DNA of 64,000 nt from Gyrodactylus bullatarudis (lineage: Eukaryota; Platyhelminthes; Monogenea; Gyrodactylidea; Gyrodactylidae): positions 461,088 through 525,087 of the forward strand of contig SSNU01000234.1 of the NCBI GenBank assembly GCA_012064415.1, given 5' to 3'. Each line of letters begins with the position of its first letter. Position 1 is the stretch's first letter. The notes beneath the pieces were generated by a model. It worked only from the letters and a program-made list of their open reading frames with translations. It did no database searches and was not told the origin of the DNA. The translations under genes were made by a program, and so were the position numbers. This document shows positions 36,501 through 45,806 of the stretch, piece by piece.

Positions 36501-39500
36501 TTATTATTTCAAAGGTTACCATGAGAAGCCTCCAAGTCCCCCAGATGATTTGAGCACAAATTTAATTGAGGATAACAGGGCTGAATTGATCTGGTCCAAG
36601 CCAAAAGATGAGTCTTTTCTCGAGTACGAAATCCTCATCAAAGATTTAGAGACAAACTCGTAAGTTTGACATTTTCTGACGAATCAAGAAAATTTTGAAT
36701 TTGTCTTACAGGTTATCGTTACTTTTCAGTTTTAGAACTAAAGTTGGTTGAAAACTTCATTGTTATTACTAGAGCCTCAAAAAGTATTAAAATGCTTATT
36801 TTAACCAGTTATTCCCTCTGTTATGAAAACCATTTTAAACTAATACTTTTTCTCCTATGTCATCAGGGTTCAGAATTATAAGGTCTTAAAATGTATTATT
36901 TTGAAGATAAGGTATTAAAATAATACTTTATATAAGCATTTTATTTCATCCATATCAATGAACTCAATTCTCATTTTTGAGGTAGAGAGATGATTTTCAT
37001 TGTCTAATAATTTGCTAAACTTAAAAATAGCCTTGGAGATTAGACAAATGATTCAAATTCGCCTGCAGAATTTCACAGAAATTTTTCATTATTCGTGAAA
37101 TCGAACAATCGGAAAAAATATTGACTTTTTTTCGTAAAAATAATCTTCATGTCAATTAGCTTTATTGTCCACTCTATTCTCAACCATTTACTTTTGCTCT
37201 TTCACTCAAACAGAGACATTTGAGTTGAAAAGTTTCAATACGATATCCAGAAAATCTAATCGAATGATCTAAAATGAAGAAAATTCCAATGATTCAATTT
37301 TATTAATGCACTCATCTCAGAACCCCTTTATCTGAGGGTAATAAAAAATATTTCCTTCAACAATATTTCAGGTCATAATCTAATGGAATTCATGTTTTAG
37401 CCGGGAAAAAATAAAATCTACCCAATTTCTCAAGATGTACTTAATTTTCATTGTGTTTATTTGTAATGTTATAAAAATTTATTGAAAAATCTTGTTATGA
37501 TATAATTTTTCCATCAAAATATTTTATTAGAATATCCATGAGAAATGCAAGTATCGAGAAGATCATGATTGACGACCTTCGTCCTCTCACCCAGTACCAA
37601 GTAAAAGTCTTTTCTGTGAGAAACTCTGACATGAAGCGATCAAAAATGGCTAGCGAAATTACTCTAAGGACTAAAGAATCATGTAAGTTGATAAAATGTA
37701 CATCTCTCAGTCGATCATCAATTGATTAAGCTTATTTTTAATTGGTGGAAAAAACTTGCTGAACATCGGCTGATTTTGTAAAATTTCATTATAGAATTTA
37801 TAATTATAATTATAATTGGTAAAATTTTATACTGCTAAATATAGAGGCACCAGGTTTCAACCAGAGTTATAATTTTAACAACCGATGCCTGTATGGTTTT
37901 TAGACAATGAAGATTAAATTCAATCAGTAGAGTCATATAATTCTCGGCGACTCAAATGGTCTCTGGTAACCTGGATTCTTTGGTTTATCCCCATAATGAT
38001 AAGTAAATAAATATCGTGAACAGTATTGAATTTTCCATAGTGTATTCAATGTTAAAACTATAGTACAAGCTAGGGAGAAATTAATCTTTACATCCACACA
38101 GCAAAATGTCTTGAAATGAGTCTTCTTTCTTTCAACAATGTACATCATTTTATTGCCTATCCATCTTCCTCTTTCAGTTACCACTACCTAACTAATAAAT
38201 ATAATATAAAGAATACTGATGAATCTATAATAAAAGGTTTTTTCCCAGGTTTATATCCATTTTCTTCAACATTTTTCTCATCTTAAACTTTGGTTCTTTA
38301 CTCAATACCAAGTACAAAACATCAAGCTTGCTCACCTAATCAATAAGACTTGAATTGATATATTGATGACTAGATGTTTTATGAAAGCTAGGTTCTAATT
38401 CGTACCCTTGAAAGTATAAGGTAACAAAGATTGAATTTATGTTTGTTACCTTTGTAATATGGCCATTTTTCCCATTTAAAATTCTTTTGGAACTCTGAGC
38501 TGATTGATAGTGATTTGAATTTCCATTTCTCAATAATTGAATCAATAAAATTTGGATTATTCAAAATCCCTTGTAAATGGTGAATTTGTTGAGAATTTAA
38601 TGGCGATATTCGACTTTCTAATCTCACTCCCTCACTTTCAAATCAATAAACATTTTGTGCTCAAAGTTCCAGTAAATATCTTGAAATTTCTGTCGCAAAT
38701 TGGGCCAGTTTTGCATTCCCTAAAGGCAGCTTTGGGATTCTAACTTTTAATTTTGTTGAATCATTGAAAATAAAAGAAAAACCTCCATTCAATATCCCAA
38801 TTTCGTATATGAATTTTTTGTCAGATAAATTCTAAACTTCTATTCAAAGAGGGAAAGTGAACTTTCTCATTATAAATATAGAACCTTTGAATCTAGGTTC
38901 TTACAAATTTTCGCTACCCCTAAAGAAGATCTATTTTTATGCTTCTCAAGATCGAAATAGTGAAATAAGAAGAGTTGTTAACTTTATCAAATTTCGAAAA
39001 TTATCATGCTCTGTGACGTCGAAGATCTGAAGGAGTCAGAACTTGAAGGTTACAGAATAAATAAAAAAAGTGGAAGGCCATAATAAAAGCCTTAAAATAC
39101 AAGAGCTTAAAGAATTATTTTCTTTTGGAAATTTCTGGGGTTATTTTCCTGTGGTGTTTTTTGGAATTAACCTTTAATTATAATATTTTATATTTCAACA
39201 GTATACAGACTCGGTCCAATCGAGAACATTGAAGCATACGCAATAGCCAAGAGATCAATGAAAATATCCTGGAAGCGCCCAGAGGAATTGAAAACAGGTC
39301 TAGCTGCTAATGAGCTCGGTCATTACATGTAACTAGCAAATTTAATCATTACACTATTGTAATTTTATTAATAAATTTCTACTTTTAAAGAATCACAGCC
39401 ACTAACTTGACAGATCTAGAGGGGAAGAAAATCACAGAGAAATCCTTCAAAGAGTCGATAATTCTCGAGAATTTGAAGCCTGACTCATTCTTTTCCGTCA

Positions 39501-42500
39501 CAATTGCTCCTATTTCAAAGGCTGGCCTTGAAGGTTTCCCCGGATATCTATCCTCAACACCAAGAGTATTATCTGAGCTTCCACTGGATTTTCCTCAAGG
39601 CGTAAGCATCTCTAATTTCTTTACTGTAGAAAAAATAATCTCATCGGTTTATAAGAGATATGGTAGAACTCTTCTCAAAATTAAAGAAAAAAACAAGAAG
39701 AAATCTTTCAATTTTTTTATTTATTTGCATTGTGAAAGTCACTGAATATTCGAAATTCAGTTATTGGATGTATTCCGAGAATCTGAGGTTCATGTCTCTC
39801 TAATATACGTGATACGTTTTTTTTAGAAAATGGATTTATTATTCTTTACAGCTTCAAGTGAAGAGTGTTGGCGAAAAGACTGTCAAGTTGCAATGGAAAA
39901 ACATTAAAGTGGATGGGGAGATTTTTCATAATTCCCTTCAATTATTGTGCGACTACTGGCTAAACTCCAAAGAAGTCATCGTACGCAAGGATTTGTTCGA
40001 GATAACTTTGACAAATCTACTACCAAGCACTGATTATCAAGTCAACATTTCGGCAGTCTCCAGAGCAGGTCGGGGACCCTCCTCTCCGTTGATTGTCTTT
40101 AAGACACTTGGTGAACCTAATCAACTCGACCGAGATGTTGAAGTTAAACTGAAGATGATTCAAGATGATTTGGGGAATATTGACAAGGCTTCCATTTATC
40201 AATTGCCCATGGTTAGCTTAAGGAATCTTCTTTTTTATCATACTATTTACTAAGATGATCGTATGTAGCAGTTGAAGGTTAACTATTTTCCCTCCTCAAC
40301 TCTGAATACATTGGTTCAAACTTATTACAATTAGGGTTGGTGAATCCCTTTTTTAGGGGGCTGACTACAAGTTTTCTACAAGTTCATTATAATTTGAGTA
40401 CTTGGATAATTAAAACCTAATCTTTGTAACTCTGTTCTTTGAGTTGAGCTGGCAAATGGTTTTTTTGATAAAATGTGAATTAGTCTTTTACAGTCTCTGT
40501 TGAATGTTTTCGATGATTAATTTGAATTAGTTTTCAGACACGAAACTGCACGGAATCGATTTTTTTCTAGTTGATGAGTTAAAATTTATAACTGATTTTG
40601 TTATTTTCCCAAGGAGGAAGACTTTGAGAACGAATACCAGACATACAACAAGGAGATAAATAATCCTCAAGAAGTTAAAGTAGAAAACCTCAAAGTTGTC
40701 CCCAACGCGAGGTACATTAATCTCACCTGGACCTATTCCAAGGCTTGTGAAGCCTTCAAAGTCATGTGGGGCGAGTCATTTCCAGGTCCAAATGAATCTA
40801 GGATTAGTGCAACCCAAAGATCATTCAAAATTGATAATCTTCAGCCTGGCCAGAGTTACACTATGTCAATAGCTCCCATTGTTAATGGAGCCATTATGAG
40901 CCCTGTCTATCGTCAAGTTAAAACGCCCCTTCATGAATTGGTACTTCCCAGTATACCAGTTAGTTTACGCATGACTTCGTATGGATCCATGTGGGCTTTT
41001 ATACAATGGGACGCGCCTAATGAGTGTATGGTGAATCCAAAAATTTGCGAAAATTATCCGCAGTCCTATCAGGTTCACTTGCAACTTGAATCCAGTTCAA
41101 AGGATGATCTATTGAGCTGTAATGAAACAGGAATACGTCTTGAGAATCTTATACCAAGGCAGGTCTACTCCTTAGCTGTCAAGACGATCATTGGCGATCA
41201 GGAATCATCCTGGAGTCTTACTTTCAACTTTCAAATTCCAAGTAAGTTCTTAATATTTTAAACCCTATCGAGACGATAAGAAAACCAATTGAGAAAAATA
41301 ATTTCCCATCTACTAATTATTATAATAATTACAAGTACAGCTTTTGTTACAATTACACGTAGAATGTGTGAAAGGGTATGGGGGATAGAATTGGGATGGA
41401 ATAGGATTTACATGAAGATTTCATCAAAAAACTCAATATCGATTTTTGCCAGTCCAAAGTTAAAATTCACTTCATGGTCTTGAATAGCATGGTATCCACC
41501 TGGAATTTTGTTTTTTAGTTTTAAAATTCTCTTTAAGTAGGAATAAAAATCTTGTTTATATGATGGAAAAAAATATTAAATTTTATTTGTGCGATATTCT
41601 CTTGAAATTTGGTACAATGAGGAAACTACATGACACGAGTATAACCTTAAAATATAAATGAAAAATATTCATAGGGTACTGATATATTCCTGAAATTGAA
41701 TTATTTTGAAAAAAATTAATACGTGTGTCTACTCATTAGTATACAATTATAATAAATATCATTCTTTAAATTTTAATTATTTTGGCAATCTCTTTAAGAA
41801 TTTTTGTGAATCTTTAAGATTTTTTTAGCCTAAATTATAAAATCGTTTATGTGATATTGTTTAAAGTTCCGAATCTCACGAAACGATTAATTTTGACAAT
41901 ACGTCAAGATTCTTTAATATAACTAACGAATAGCCGGCAAGACCTGATTTTCCAACCATCTCAGGACATTTATTGTCTAAGCTCATCGTTAAATTAGCTA
42001 TTAATTTATTTAAATATCTTAGCCGAGTCCGAGATAATGCCAACAATAACCACACTTCCCGATGACACCGAGATGCTGGTTATGAATTTGATCCTACGCG
42101 TTCCATTAGACTTTCAAAATATTCAGAATACATTCTCAATTAATTATCTGGATGAAAACTCATTCCAGGAATTGTCCAGTGATAAATCATTTAAACCCTT
42201 TGACTGGAAACGAATTGCTGCCTCCCCAATGCACCAAGCAAACGATCGACTTCAGATAACTCAAGTCCAGCCTAACATGGTCTACATCCTTCAGGTGATA
42301 CAACACTTTTTCGATGGAAATAGTGAGGCATGGCCAATATTCTTCTACAAGACAGCTGAGTCGATCAATCAACAGGGAACCTGGTTCAAAACCCACAAGC
42401 GTCAATACTCCCTCAGGGACTTGTCAATTAGTGATTTGATGACATTAACCGAAACTTATGATGGTAATAGTTATCCGGGTATTAGTATCTTCTCACATGG

Positions 42501-45500
42501 CACAAAGACCATACTTGATTGGTTCATTGCCAACTATCTGGCCTTGATTATCGGGACAATTCTATTGATCATTCTCGTTCTTTTAATCATAATTTGTCAA
42601 CGACTTAGAAAGAAACCTCCAAAAGAGTAAGTCACCACCATATATATATAACTTTAAAGTATGCCCTATTTAATCTATTCAAGACCATTTATTGTAAAAG
42701 ATTTGTGAATAGTATGAGTGCGTCTCTCTCTGTTGGTTGAAAGAATTTATTATATCATTAGAATTGAGAAAGATTTTAGTTTTCTTTCTCTAAATAGGAT
42801 TAAACCTGTGATTGCTGTAAAGGTTAAGAGGGTCTCTTTCTTTGGGCAATATGATTGTAACTAGGATGGTCTGAGAAAACCATTGTTTCATCCCAAGCTT
42901 AGTATTTCTGTCTGACAAATCAAAAGCTCTCAGAGACTAGACCTTTTTGATGCTATAGAATGTTATAATTTCATAATTCTCATGAAAATGCTATGATTTA
43001 ATCATGGTATATGAATTCCTTGTGTAAATCGCGTCAGGGTTCTTTGCCAAGTTTCGAACAATTTAGATAAATTATTGGTTATATTATTTATTATTATTGG
43101 TCCAAAAATTATATAAATAAAGGTTATAATCTAAGTAATCTTTTTTTAAAAATGCGTCAGTGTCTTAATGGATGTAGCGCTGTGAGAAGGACCTGGAAAG
43201 GAACCAAGATTGTGGACATGATGGTTTTGTCGGGGAATTTTTTTTGATACTGATAGCTATAGACGTGTAAACATAGCCTTTTGCATGAGTTCTTTCAGTA
43301 TAGATAAGGTCAAAGGCAAGCAAGTTAGAATTAAAATTGAAGGCGTTCAGTTTTTATTATGCAGCCTGCAGGAATGATTGCATTGAAGAAAGATTCCATA
43401 GTTATAATAGAATGAATGGCTTGAAGATTAAGAGCCATAGGATAATCTTGGATCTGGATTGCAACTAGAGAATTAAGATCCGATCTTACCTTGGAGATAG
43501 GATCATGATTGAGTATTAGACCAAGTTGGCCAAGGGTAGTACAGTATGATTAATTTCATTTTGAATGAATTCAATACCCCCCCCCTTATGAAGTATTATT
43601 ATTTCTATATGTTATCGTGAGTCTGGGAAATCAGTGATTGTCGGTAATTCACTACTGTATGTTGGGGTAATCAGTGTGACTTTAATGAATCTAGCTAATA
43701 AGCCCTCATTACCCAAACACACTGAGAAGGTCAGTGAATTGAAGGAAGTGTATGTCTGAGGGATTAATTTTCGAAGGAAAATTATCAAGATACTGGCAAA
43801 ACAGAGATAGACGACAACTGTAAAATACAAATTCCAGACTTTGATAGAGGAAAGGGCGATTTCGAATCAATAATAATTGATGTAGTAACTGAGAGTAATG
43901 AACAAGTGTCTTTTCAAAGATCAAAATATTCATGGTACCCTGAATAAATTGGTAGCAACTAATGAATTAGATATGTGTCAAAGAAGATGAGTGTTCATTC
44001 GATGCACAAATTTCCCCTTGGAAATGGACAGGGAATATTCAAATTTGATTGACTCAGATTGTAAAACCCTGACCTGTAAATGTGAAAAGAATCAAGTTTT
44101 ATGTAACTCTTGATCATTCTCTTACTTATGGCAATAAATGAATATTTAATGCTTTAATTTTTTCTCAAAAAATTTTAATCGATAAGTTGAGCTGTTGAAT
44201 TCACTGACCTTCTCAGTGTGTTTGGGTAATAAGGGCTTATTAGCTAGACTCACTAAAGTCACACTGATTACCCCAACATGCACTAGTGAATTCCCGACAG
44301 TTACTGATCTCCCAGACTCACGGTAACATCTATATATCATCTGGACAGTTTGAAATATCGAATGAAGATATTCTAATTCTGAGGTAATTCTCCGAGCAAA
44401 GTCATTTCTAACATAATTTTGATAAGAAATAAGAGATTCTGGGCATCATCTTTTCATTCATTAGGATTTTGTCACTTGTCATTTTAACTTGTTTTCTTCA
44501 AGTCGAGTTATGAGCAATTCTGATAAATTGACCCTTGGTAATGGATCATGTTCTCCGTCATATCTTTCTGATAGAAATGCAGATTCGAATAGCAAAATTC
44601 TGACGCCAAGCTCACAGCGTAATCAAATGTTGAACTCAAGTATGCGAAGTGGTCATAACTACATGGACCCCTCGGCGAATTTCGATCAGGGTTAGTCTAA
44701 AAATTGATGGAACACATTCTTGAGCCGAATTGATCTCTGTTTATGTTTATTCCAGTAATGTGGACAAATCAACAAAATCCCAATGCAACTATCAACTATC
44801 CAAAGCATTCGGTGAGTTTATTCTCCTGCCAAATTCCATATATTCATCAAGAAATAGTCTGGGTAATAATAATAATAATTTAGGAATTAACTATCGGATG
44901 CTATGCACCTGGAATGCAACCGAATTCTGCAGGCCTTCTATCTACGAAATATCAGACCTCCTCAAACAATTCGACCACATTAAATTCAAATTCTCTCAAA
45001 CAAGATCTGATTATCAACAGTTCGACTAGTTAGTTACACTTGCAATATACACTTTTTTATCAAGATTAATCCCTTCTATTTAATCTTCAGGCAATCGACA
45101 TGGTAACATGATGAATTATCCCAAAACTCCACGCGTTAATGCCAATGAATTAACTTCACATGCGAGCTCAGAGGATATTCGCCCAATGATGGCATCCTCT
45201 GCTCTTAGTGATGCTTTTCAGAATCAAATCAACAGTACTGGGAGAAATCGATTGAATAATGGTGTTAATTCTTCTGTGTATGCCATTCAGACAAACTCAT
45301 CGACCAATTCAACAAACTCAACTGTTTCTAGAAGAGGACATCCTCCTCAGAGCTTCATGACACACCAAAGTAATTCTATTTATCACAACAATGATATATC
45401 TACGAAAAGGATATCCCGAAGGGACGTCTGTGAGGGTAACAGCACCATAGAGAGTGGATCCGAATTGGAAGATAAGAACAGGGGTGATTTCACTACCAAC

Positions 45501-45575
45501 GAACTCAAAAATGAAATGGCGAACTTGGAAGGGCTCATGAAAGATCTTTCTAGCATAACCAAGGACACATTTTAG
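15576..45575 (+). CDS. DCC/neogenin/Frazzled/UNC-40-type netrin receptor, 18 exons
   Basis: Exons: 15576-15885, 15952-16099, 16161-16300, 16362-16508, 20169-20581, 22018-22259, 28512-28600, 36515-36659, 37531-37682, 39202-39328, 39391-39601, 39852-40211, 40614-41241, 42023-42626, 44503-44690, 44756-44811, 44884-45028, 45091-45575. All phases close: 4590 nt, 1529 aa. Order: signal peptide; a divergent N-terminal region (Ig1-like, to about 125); three clear Ig domains (130-250, 275-385, 380-490); six FnIII domains (about 505-1150); an acidic linker between FnIII-3 and FnIII-4; one transmembrane helix (about 1204-1230); a Ser/Asn-rich tail. The last residues (EMANLEGLMKDLSSIT) match the P3 motif that ends DCC and neogenin, which identifies the family. 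The P1 and P2 motifs are not evident. DCC-family receptors bind netrin in axon guidance. Length and 4 Ig + 6 FnIII fit the family. Confidence 0.88.
16509..20168 (+). other. DCC-like gene intron, 3.66 kb
   Basis: Donor GTGAGC at 16509 and acceptor ending at 20168. It contains a decayed LINE fragment on the minus strand (about 18232-18545). A stretch at about 19800-20060 has a short open minus-strand frame that could be more retroelement debris. Nothing else is recognised. Confidence 0.6.
18232..18545 (-). pseudogene. Non-LTR retrotransposon reverse-transcriptase fragment (C-terminal part)
   Basis: Read on the minus strand from about 18538, an open frame gives residues such as NFRLQLYKTFIISLHEYGAA followed by TTALERI. 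This is the thumb-region pattern of LINE reverse transcriptases (LYK.FI...EYG...LERI). No catalytic box or endonuclease is attached, so it is a dead fragment sitting antisense in a DCC-like intron. Confidence 0.6.
22260..28511 (+). other. DCC-like gene intron, 6.25 kb
   Basis: The exon ending at 22259 leaves two bases and the exon at 28512 supplies one, so the interrupted Ig domain closes directly (QCFIITG then YEEYSRDFQLNIIP). No further exon is required. The intron holds a pair of related repeat units (25994-26105 and 26785-26900). Otherwise it is AT-rich sequence without recognised genes. Confidence 0.65.
25800..26105. repeat. Short element with about 22-nt inverted ends
   Basis: TTTCTGAACTCATGAG at about 25810 is the reverse complement of CTCATGAGTTCAGAAA at 26081-26096, and the match extends a few bases on each side (TTGTTG/CAACAA). 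The unit beginning near 25994 (GTTAACCGGGAAAGAGTCTG) is repeated in diverged form at about 26785 (GTTACCGGGGTAGAGTCTG). Confidence 0.45.
28751..28927 (+). repeat. 5' LTR (177 bp)
   Basis: It begins TG and ends CA, and contains a short inverted motif (ATCGGTGCCTAAAACCGAT) just inside its left edge. The gag-pol frame is already open inside it. Confidence 0.93.
28882..32625 (+). CDS. Single-ORF gag-pol polyprotein of the Ty3-type element
   Basis: The frame is open from 28825. Plausible starts are 28882 (inside the LTR) or 28927, whose A is the last LTR base. Numbering from 28825 (1266 codons): gag with two CCHC zinc knuckles (first Cys at about 217 and 251); aspartic protease with DSGA at about 329; reverse transcriptase with the YQDD box at about 597; RNase H (TSDASQKGLGYVL) at about 750; integrase with an HHCC finger at about 945-980, then the D,D(35)E triad in VHVDIATW, VVADNGTN and LVERANQD; and a short basic tail with no obvious chromodomain. 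Gag and pol share one frame with no frameshift. The stop codon overlaps the polypurine tract. All catalytic residues are visible, so the element may be competent. Its GC content is higher than the host intron's. Confidence 0.93.
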   Translation: MDLCKDNTSSDIRHNMATRMITLPESIEDVNRVFRQFEDECLAFNRPKELMAVTFRASLTPESYRTLEEIALDKMTTNDYEKMKKTIQEYYKSTRRPAGELINLMRLTQGDLSEEEFVRKARHMCEAVKSILTNDNMMVAVILNGLNDRRKAESLLLSSNEPSVTNIRELIKTKQAPVVAKIGHPSTSHHNARSEFFCNYCNKRGHTADRCFLKIKNGERLGSQLGPSSKRCRVCRRGNHAEDQCRLLRNIINDQENGRRQRSPSVDLDKSDTPDKTCKNKFDELFYPSSYKCIRKSLSVEGHPVKFIIDSGAEISTITSKLLPKHLKHKVDKNHETFPCLYNSSPLSVHGAVKATVSGNKRSTPAELFVVDDRHEPLAGLDLIKDLKLAAFCRSVHIEDSGITVEFKLKSNIPPGLVYPARRLPFSMKEMVEEELNYLLSQGIIFKVDKPLVATPIVPVPKKDGSSRPLRICGDYSLTLNKIVDVSGYTMPTAQEILFELADSKVYSVLDLSDAYLQLKLAPESKKFTTISTHMGYFGYHTLQFGTSCAPQMFQEVMDRCLVRDPEVKASGYKVAAYQDDIIIGTRTPEEHKKALELVKRKLKNFKINDSKSQIAQKRVNYLGYIWEDGSLKTDESRIEKFRNIQSPQSAKDLNVLLASIRHYAKFCPSFSIVTSPMYNLLRKGVEWNWTSRLEGDLRRLIESMSNGTLVHYDTRKALFVTSDASQKGLGYVLSHDASMMEIIAVGGKKLKPAEENYSNLEREALGVVSAVEHFHRYLFGRTFRIRTDMKPLEFIMKPGVESKISTDRISRWKLKLSQYDYSIEHVKGVDNHLPDLISRLGGGEPNDGVGPVQKPVIAVISTEADSVIEKVKTYVKKGWPRRVPTEITRYKSVANELKVTDNDLMRGMRFVPPHKERQSFLDKAHLGHPGMVLMKQRMKGRLWWPGMDKDIDKFVASCSVCCTTAKKQHSKDLLAWPECEEPLERVHVDIATWSSRRILVAVDAYSGYVYAKEVPKLSASCYDNALSEFVSYFGPPKSVVADNGTNFKSAETLKLYKSLGIQPIFTPPGHHQSNGLVERANQDLKRYLEKMWIAESRDLKSNLISFMRHKNFNETAKGHVPARLFLSRNVPNVVEMAVQERKWEPVYIQPEKGPAVEATAYQSSSNIWTDQCGRTAHSSDVQLRCPMPSDPVNVGDRGEDTTSSDEAIQIPTETRSDSTPQEVRRSERIKYEPAYLGDYVRRLKKP
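28928..28945 (+). other. Primer-binding site of the Ty3-type element
   Basis: TGGCGACGAGGAT starts directly after the 5' LTR, as expected for pairing with a tRNA 3' end (TGG complements CCA). The tRNA species was not determined. It overlaps the ATG at 28927. Confidence 0.7.
32624..32633 (+). other. Polypurine tract of the Ty3-type element
   Basis: GAGGGGGAAG lies directly before the 3' LTR. The TGA stop of gag-pol (32623-32625) overlaps its start. Confidence 0.8.
32634..32810 (+). repeat. 3' LTR (177 bp)
   Basis: Identical to the 5' LTR except for one substitution. It is followed by the CCGGG target duplication. Confidence 0.93.
33640..34930 (-). pseudogene. Penelope-like element remnant (reverse transcriptase and GIY-YIG endonuclease)
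   Basis: On the minus strand from high to low coordinates: an RT motif FIQKDGIAMGSPLSPLL (about 34670-34620); a VDDTFILMKPNVS box (about 34548-34507) with an in-frame stop soon after; FLDVKLTRKDDG (about 34423-34385); a linker (34215-34012); and IYKFQCDCGASYIGRTIRKL (about 33940-33880), the Cys-rich GIY-YIG endonuclease hallmark of Penelope-like elements. The endonuclease is then deleted and ends in WPM and a stop. Several frame breaks make it dead. It is antisense to the host gene. Confidence 0.82.
33656..33690 (-). ncRNA. Penelope-type hammerhead ribozyme motif
   Basis: Minus strand: stem I GCCA with UGGU; CUGAUGA; a short weak stem II (UGCUUUAA); GAAA; palindromic stem III UACGUA; then UA at the cleavage position. 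The palindromic stem III implies a dimeric form. It lies downstream of the endonuclease in the sense orientation, as in other Penelope-like elements. Stem II is poor, so activity is uncertain. Confidence 0.6.
35940..36455 (+). mobile_element. Small Penelope-derived element with inverted ends, next to an exon
   Basis: The left end (GTACATTTACTTAAGGAATC then ATCAGTAG) and right end (CTACTGATGATTCGTTAAG then AAATGTACATTTAC) are inverted copies, each with a hammerhead-like core. On the plus strand at about 36215-36330 the residues SKNPRDDSKDVWVKEK correspond to the tail of the GIY-YIG region in the 60.9-kb copy (YKNAGDDSTDLWVKKK). No complete domain remains. The element ends about 60 bp before exon 36515. 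Confidence 0.6.
43605..44340. mobile_element. Foldback element with about 130-bp inverted arms in a DCC-like intron
   Basis: The left arm (about 43605-43740) and right arm (about 44200-44335) are near-perfect reverse complements: CACACTGAGAAGGTCAGTGA versus TCACTGACCTTCTCAGTGTG, ATGTTGGGGTAATCAGTGTG versus CACACTGATTACCCCAACAT, and GAGTCTGGG versus CCCAGACTC at the ends. The spacer of about 460 bp has no coding capacity. It lies in the intron between the transmembrane exon and the cytoplasmic exons. Confidence 0.75.
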
Positions 45576-45806
45576 ATTATTGTAAAATTCAGTTGTAAAT
45601 AATTTACAAATTTTATTTTTTTCGTATATTTAAGATAAATAATAATTATTTAATGACCAAAGTTTATTTCGATTACAAAAATTAATTTAAACACGCAGGA
45701 TTGGGAAATGCATGTAATTATGAACAAGTAATTTTCCAAATAATTTCGATAAAATTTACAGTTCTTATTGCAAAGATGTACAAATTCAGTAGACTTATAA
45801 ACAATT

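Noticed and set aside
43190..43550. Possible LINE thumb-region fragment on the minus strand
   Set aside because: An open frame of about 70 codons shows only a loose resemblance to reverse transcriptases, too weak to list beside the clear fragments at 18.2 and 62.8 kb.
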